Positions 14,201 through 15,704 of a stretch of DNA of 15,704 bases are shown here, in pieces (position 1 is the first letter of the stretch; each line of letters starts with the position of its first letter). The position numbers and the translations under genes were made by a program. The stretch comes from an uncultured Campylobacter sp. (lineage in GTDB: Bacteria; Campylobacterota; Campylobacteria; Campylobacterales; Campylobacteraceae): positions 1-15,704 of the forward strand of contig UQBJ01000037.1 in NCBI GenBank assembly GCA_900539255.1, given 5' to 3'. A model generated the notes under the pieces. The model saw only the letters and a list, made by a program, of their open reading frames with translations. It searched no databases and was not told the DNA's origin.

Positions 14201-14222
14201 CCCTTTGCTATAAGCAAGAGCC

Positions 14223-14551
14223 TTGTCATACTGAGCGTAATAGAGTATCCACTTTCATTGTCATACTGACTTGTCTTAACTGAATTTTGTGTCATACTGA
14301 ACCATTTTCTTGTCATACTGAGCGAAGCGAAGTATCCAAAAACTCTTTGCATTGTCATACTGAGCTTTCGCAAGAAAGCGAAGTATCCACGCTCCGCAGT
14401 TTGCGGAGTAGGTTGAGTTTAAATTCAGCCTTAAATTTAAAGTGTGTCTTAAATTTCTGTGGATTTTTCGCTTTCTAGCGAAAGCTCAAAATGACAAATT
14501 CCTTGTCATTTGACTTATTTTTTGTCATACTGAGCGTAGCGAAGTATCCAC
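14223..14551. repeat. Cluster of TGTCATACTGAGC-type palindromic repeats
   Basis: At least seven copies or part-copies of one element: 14223-14252, 14258-14269 (5' half only), 14290-14300 (5' part only), 14310-14337, 14352-14390, 14459-14497 (inverted) and 14522-14551. A full copy runs TTGTCATACTGAG, a variable GC-rich centre, then GAAGTATCCAC. Two copies carry an extra inner hairpin, GCTTTC/GAAAGC (14364-14379; 14470-14485). A separate hairpin CTCCGCA/TGCGGAG lies at 14392-14408. These belong to a repeat type seen widely between genes in bacterial genomes and often mistranslated as CHTERSEVSK. No gene is present here. Confidence 0.85.
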
Positions 14552-14586
14552 TTGCAAAATTTTGTTTATGGTAATGGGCAAGTGCA

Positions 14587-14619
14587 AAGTATCCAAATTC
14601 AAGGTAAATTTGGATACTT
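14587..14619. repeat. Perfect 13-base inverted repeat built from the GTATCC end
   Basis: AAGTATCCAAATT (14587-14599) pairs perfectly with AATTTGGATACTT (14607-14619) around a seven-base loop. It reuses the AAGTATCC 3' end of the neighbouring repeats in head-to-head form. No T-run follows, so it is not a clear terminator. Confidence 0.75.
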
Positions 14620-14637
14620 CAAAGAAAGAGAAAACCC

Positions 14638-14687
14638 GCTTGAAATGCGATGAATTCAAGCCTTTGCCTAAATTCATCGCTTTAAGC
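14638..14687. repeat. Long imperfect hairpin
   Basis: GCGATGAATT (14647-14656) pairs perfectly with AATTCATCGC (14671-14680). The stem extends outward through AAA/TTT and GCTT/AAGC with two single-base bulges, to about 17 pairs around a 14-base loop. It is independent in sequence from the repeats before it. Confidence 0.6.
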
Positions 14688-14745
14688 AGGCGAAGTTAGT
14701 TTGTTTGCTCCGTTTAAACGAAAGCAAAGCTAGCCCGCTCGGTTT

Positions 14746-14911
14746 TCAAAGCAAAAATTCACTCAAAGCAAAAGTTCGCCCAACTCTCCAAGCGAAAATT
14801 CACTCATCACTCAAAGCAATGCTCACTCGGTGTTTGCCCTGCTTTCAAAGCAAAATTCGCTCATCACTCCACGCAAACACTCATTAAACTTTCGCTCATC
14901 ACTTAAAACGA
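14746..14911. repeat. Imperfect direct repeats of about 17-24 bases
   Basis: Units of the form CAAAGCAAAATTC(A/G)CTCATCACT recur degenerately: CAAAGCAAAAATTCACT, CAAAGCAAAAGTTCGCC, CAAGCGAAAATTCACTCATC, CAAAGCAATGCTCACT and CAAAGCAAAATTCGCTCATC. The spacing is irregular and no unit is exactly conserved, unlike a CRISPR array. No frame with a start and ribosome binding site covers the block on either strand. Confidence 0.55.
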
Positions 14912-14948
14912 CAACCCGTTCAGCTCTCAAAAGCCCATTCAGCTGCTT

Positions 14949-15644
14949 TTAAAAGCTAAAAGTGTAGCGCAAGCCCACTTGATAAGGCTGTTGTGCCTTA
15001 AAGGTTTGCGTGTAAGAGCCACCGTCCCAAGTTTCTTTGAGTTCTTTCTTTTGTTGCAGCACACCAAAACGGCTGTAAAGCTCTATGCCGTGGTTTTGGG
15101 CGATATTTGTGCGCACGCCAAAGTTTATGCCCAAATCAAAGCCGCTTGGCTTAATGTCTGGCACACCTTCGGTAGCGGGTTCGACTTTGACGGTGTGGTG
15201 CGCATAGCCAAGGCTTAGTCCTAAAAACGCCCCCAAATCCAAGTCGTTGCTTGATATGAAGTTGTAGAGCGCATCAGCGTTTGCGGTGATATTGTAGGAA
15301 TTCATCTTGATAGTGTTTTTGTAGTCGTCCGCATAGGTTTGGTCCTTTTTGTAGTCCGTGCCTAAATCAAAGCTCGCATAATACCTTGCGCCAAATTCAG
15401 GCGTGAAAAACTGCTTGTAACCAGCCACAAAGCCGTAGCGAAAGCCGCCAGCACTGATGATGGACTCGCTACCGCTTTCGTTGTTGCTCACATCAGCGTC
15501 TTTATTCTCGTACTCTCTTTTGAATTTCAAGCCGCCGTATCCTGCTTGAAGCCCTACAAAAGCCCCATCCGTCTCAGCTAGCGCACTGCTAGCACCTAAA
15601 ATCCCAGCCACTACAAGGCTTAACGCAATTTTGTTCTTACTCAT
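14949..15644 (-). CDS. Helicobacter-type outer membrane beta-barrel protein
   Basis: A 231-residue outer membrane protein. Residues 1-23 are a signal peptide ending SALA before ETDG. The mature chain alternates polar and aromatic residues as in a small eight- or ten-stranded barrel. Examples are GAFVGLQAGYGG at the first strand, GFRYGFVAGYKQFF and EFGARYYASFDLG in the middle, and GIELYSRFGVLQQ late. It ends in the classic YQVGLRYTFSF strand with terminal Phe for Bam-dependent assembly. The acidic, Asn/Ser-rich stretch at 46-60 is probably a surface loop. The ATG at 15642-15644 has AAAGGAC upstream. It resembles the short OMP families of Helicobacter; function (porin, adhesin or structural) is unknown. 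Its own promoter probably lies in or beyond 15660-15704 and is not clear. Confidence 0.85.
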   Translation of the reverse strand: MSKNKIALSLVVAGILGASSALAETDGAFVGLQAGYGGLKFKREYENKDADVSNNESGSESIISAGGFRYGFVAGYKQFFTPEFGARYYASFDLGTDYKKDQTYADDYKNTIKMNSYNITANADALYNFISSNDLDLGAFLGLSLGYAHHTVKVEPATEGVPDIKPSGFDLGINFGVRTNIAQNHGIELYSRFGVLQQKKELKETWDGGSYTQTFKAQQPYQVGLRYTFSF

Positions 15645-15704
15645 AAGAGTCCTTTAAGATGAATTTCTAAATTTTTAAGCCCTTTGCGCCTAAAATTCAA
15701 ACTT

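Noticed and set aside
14287..14478. 63-codon frame with CHTERSEVSK peptides
   Set aside because: It is a translation of the dispersed palindromic repeat, a well-known false gene type.
14746..14911. CRISPR array
   Set aside because: Units are not identical, spacing is irregular, there are no unique spacers of constant size, and no cas genes are nearby.

Overview
The window looks like a chromosomal segment of a member of Campylobacterota, most likely a Helicobacter species close to the enterohepatic group. The grounds are: an AT-rich genome with recurrent AAATTTAAG-type words; AAGGA ribosome binding sites 5-8 bases before starts; TATAAT/TAAAAT -10 boxes with little or no -35; an RNase J with a long N-terminal extension; a short Helicobacter-type outer membrane barrel protein; and dispersed TGTCATACTGAGC-type palindromic repeats. 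The genus is inferred from protein character, not from a database search.

Layout. 1-1901 (+) is the 3' part of an LTA-synthase/sulfatase-like membrane enzyme, cut by the window edge. 1965-2648 (+) is tenA (thiamine salvage), convergent with a tRNA-Glu with anticodon CUC (2695-2769, -) and a modE-like regulator (2916-3269, -). Divergent from modE, 3440-6494 (+) carries ksgA and rnj, overlapping by 32 bases: 16S rRNA dimethylation followed by the main mRNA-decay nuclease. A strong terminator ends rnj. 6650-11598 (-) is a type III restriction-modification locus, res then mod. 11728-12486 (+) is an RsuA/RluB-type pseudouridine synthase. From 12.5 kb on, genes are sparse: a remnant-bearing spacer, a Gpt-like phosphoribosyltransferase (13096-13533, -), a spacer, a 78-residue exported protein (13964-14200, +), about 750 bases of palindromic and direct repeats, and an outer membrane protein (14949-15644, -).

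How the genes fit. ksgA, rnj and the pseudouridine synthase are all RNA-maturation or decay functions. The type III locus sits between rnj and the pseudouridine synthase and so looks like an accessory insertion into an otherwise RNA-processing neighbourhood. That locus is the most remarkable part of the window. The Res reading frame is broken by one in-frame amber codon exactly between the helicase and the PD-(D/E)xK nuclease domain, and mod carries an in-frame, GC-rich, palindromic repeat insertion in the linker before its catalytic domain. The likely outcome is an active methyltransferase with restriction lost, lowered or split into two polypeptides. I did not find a wholly new multi-gene system; the best candidates for new biology are the split Res, the protein-embedded repeat in Mod, the repetitive RNase J tail and the structured spacers.
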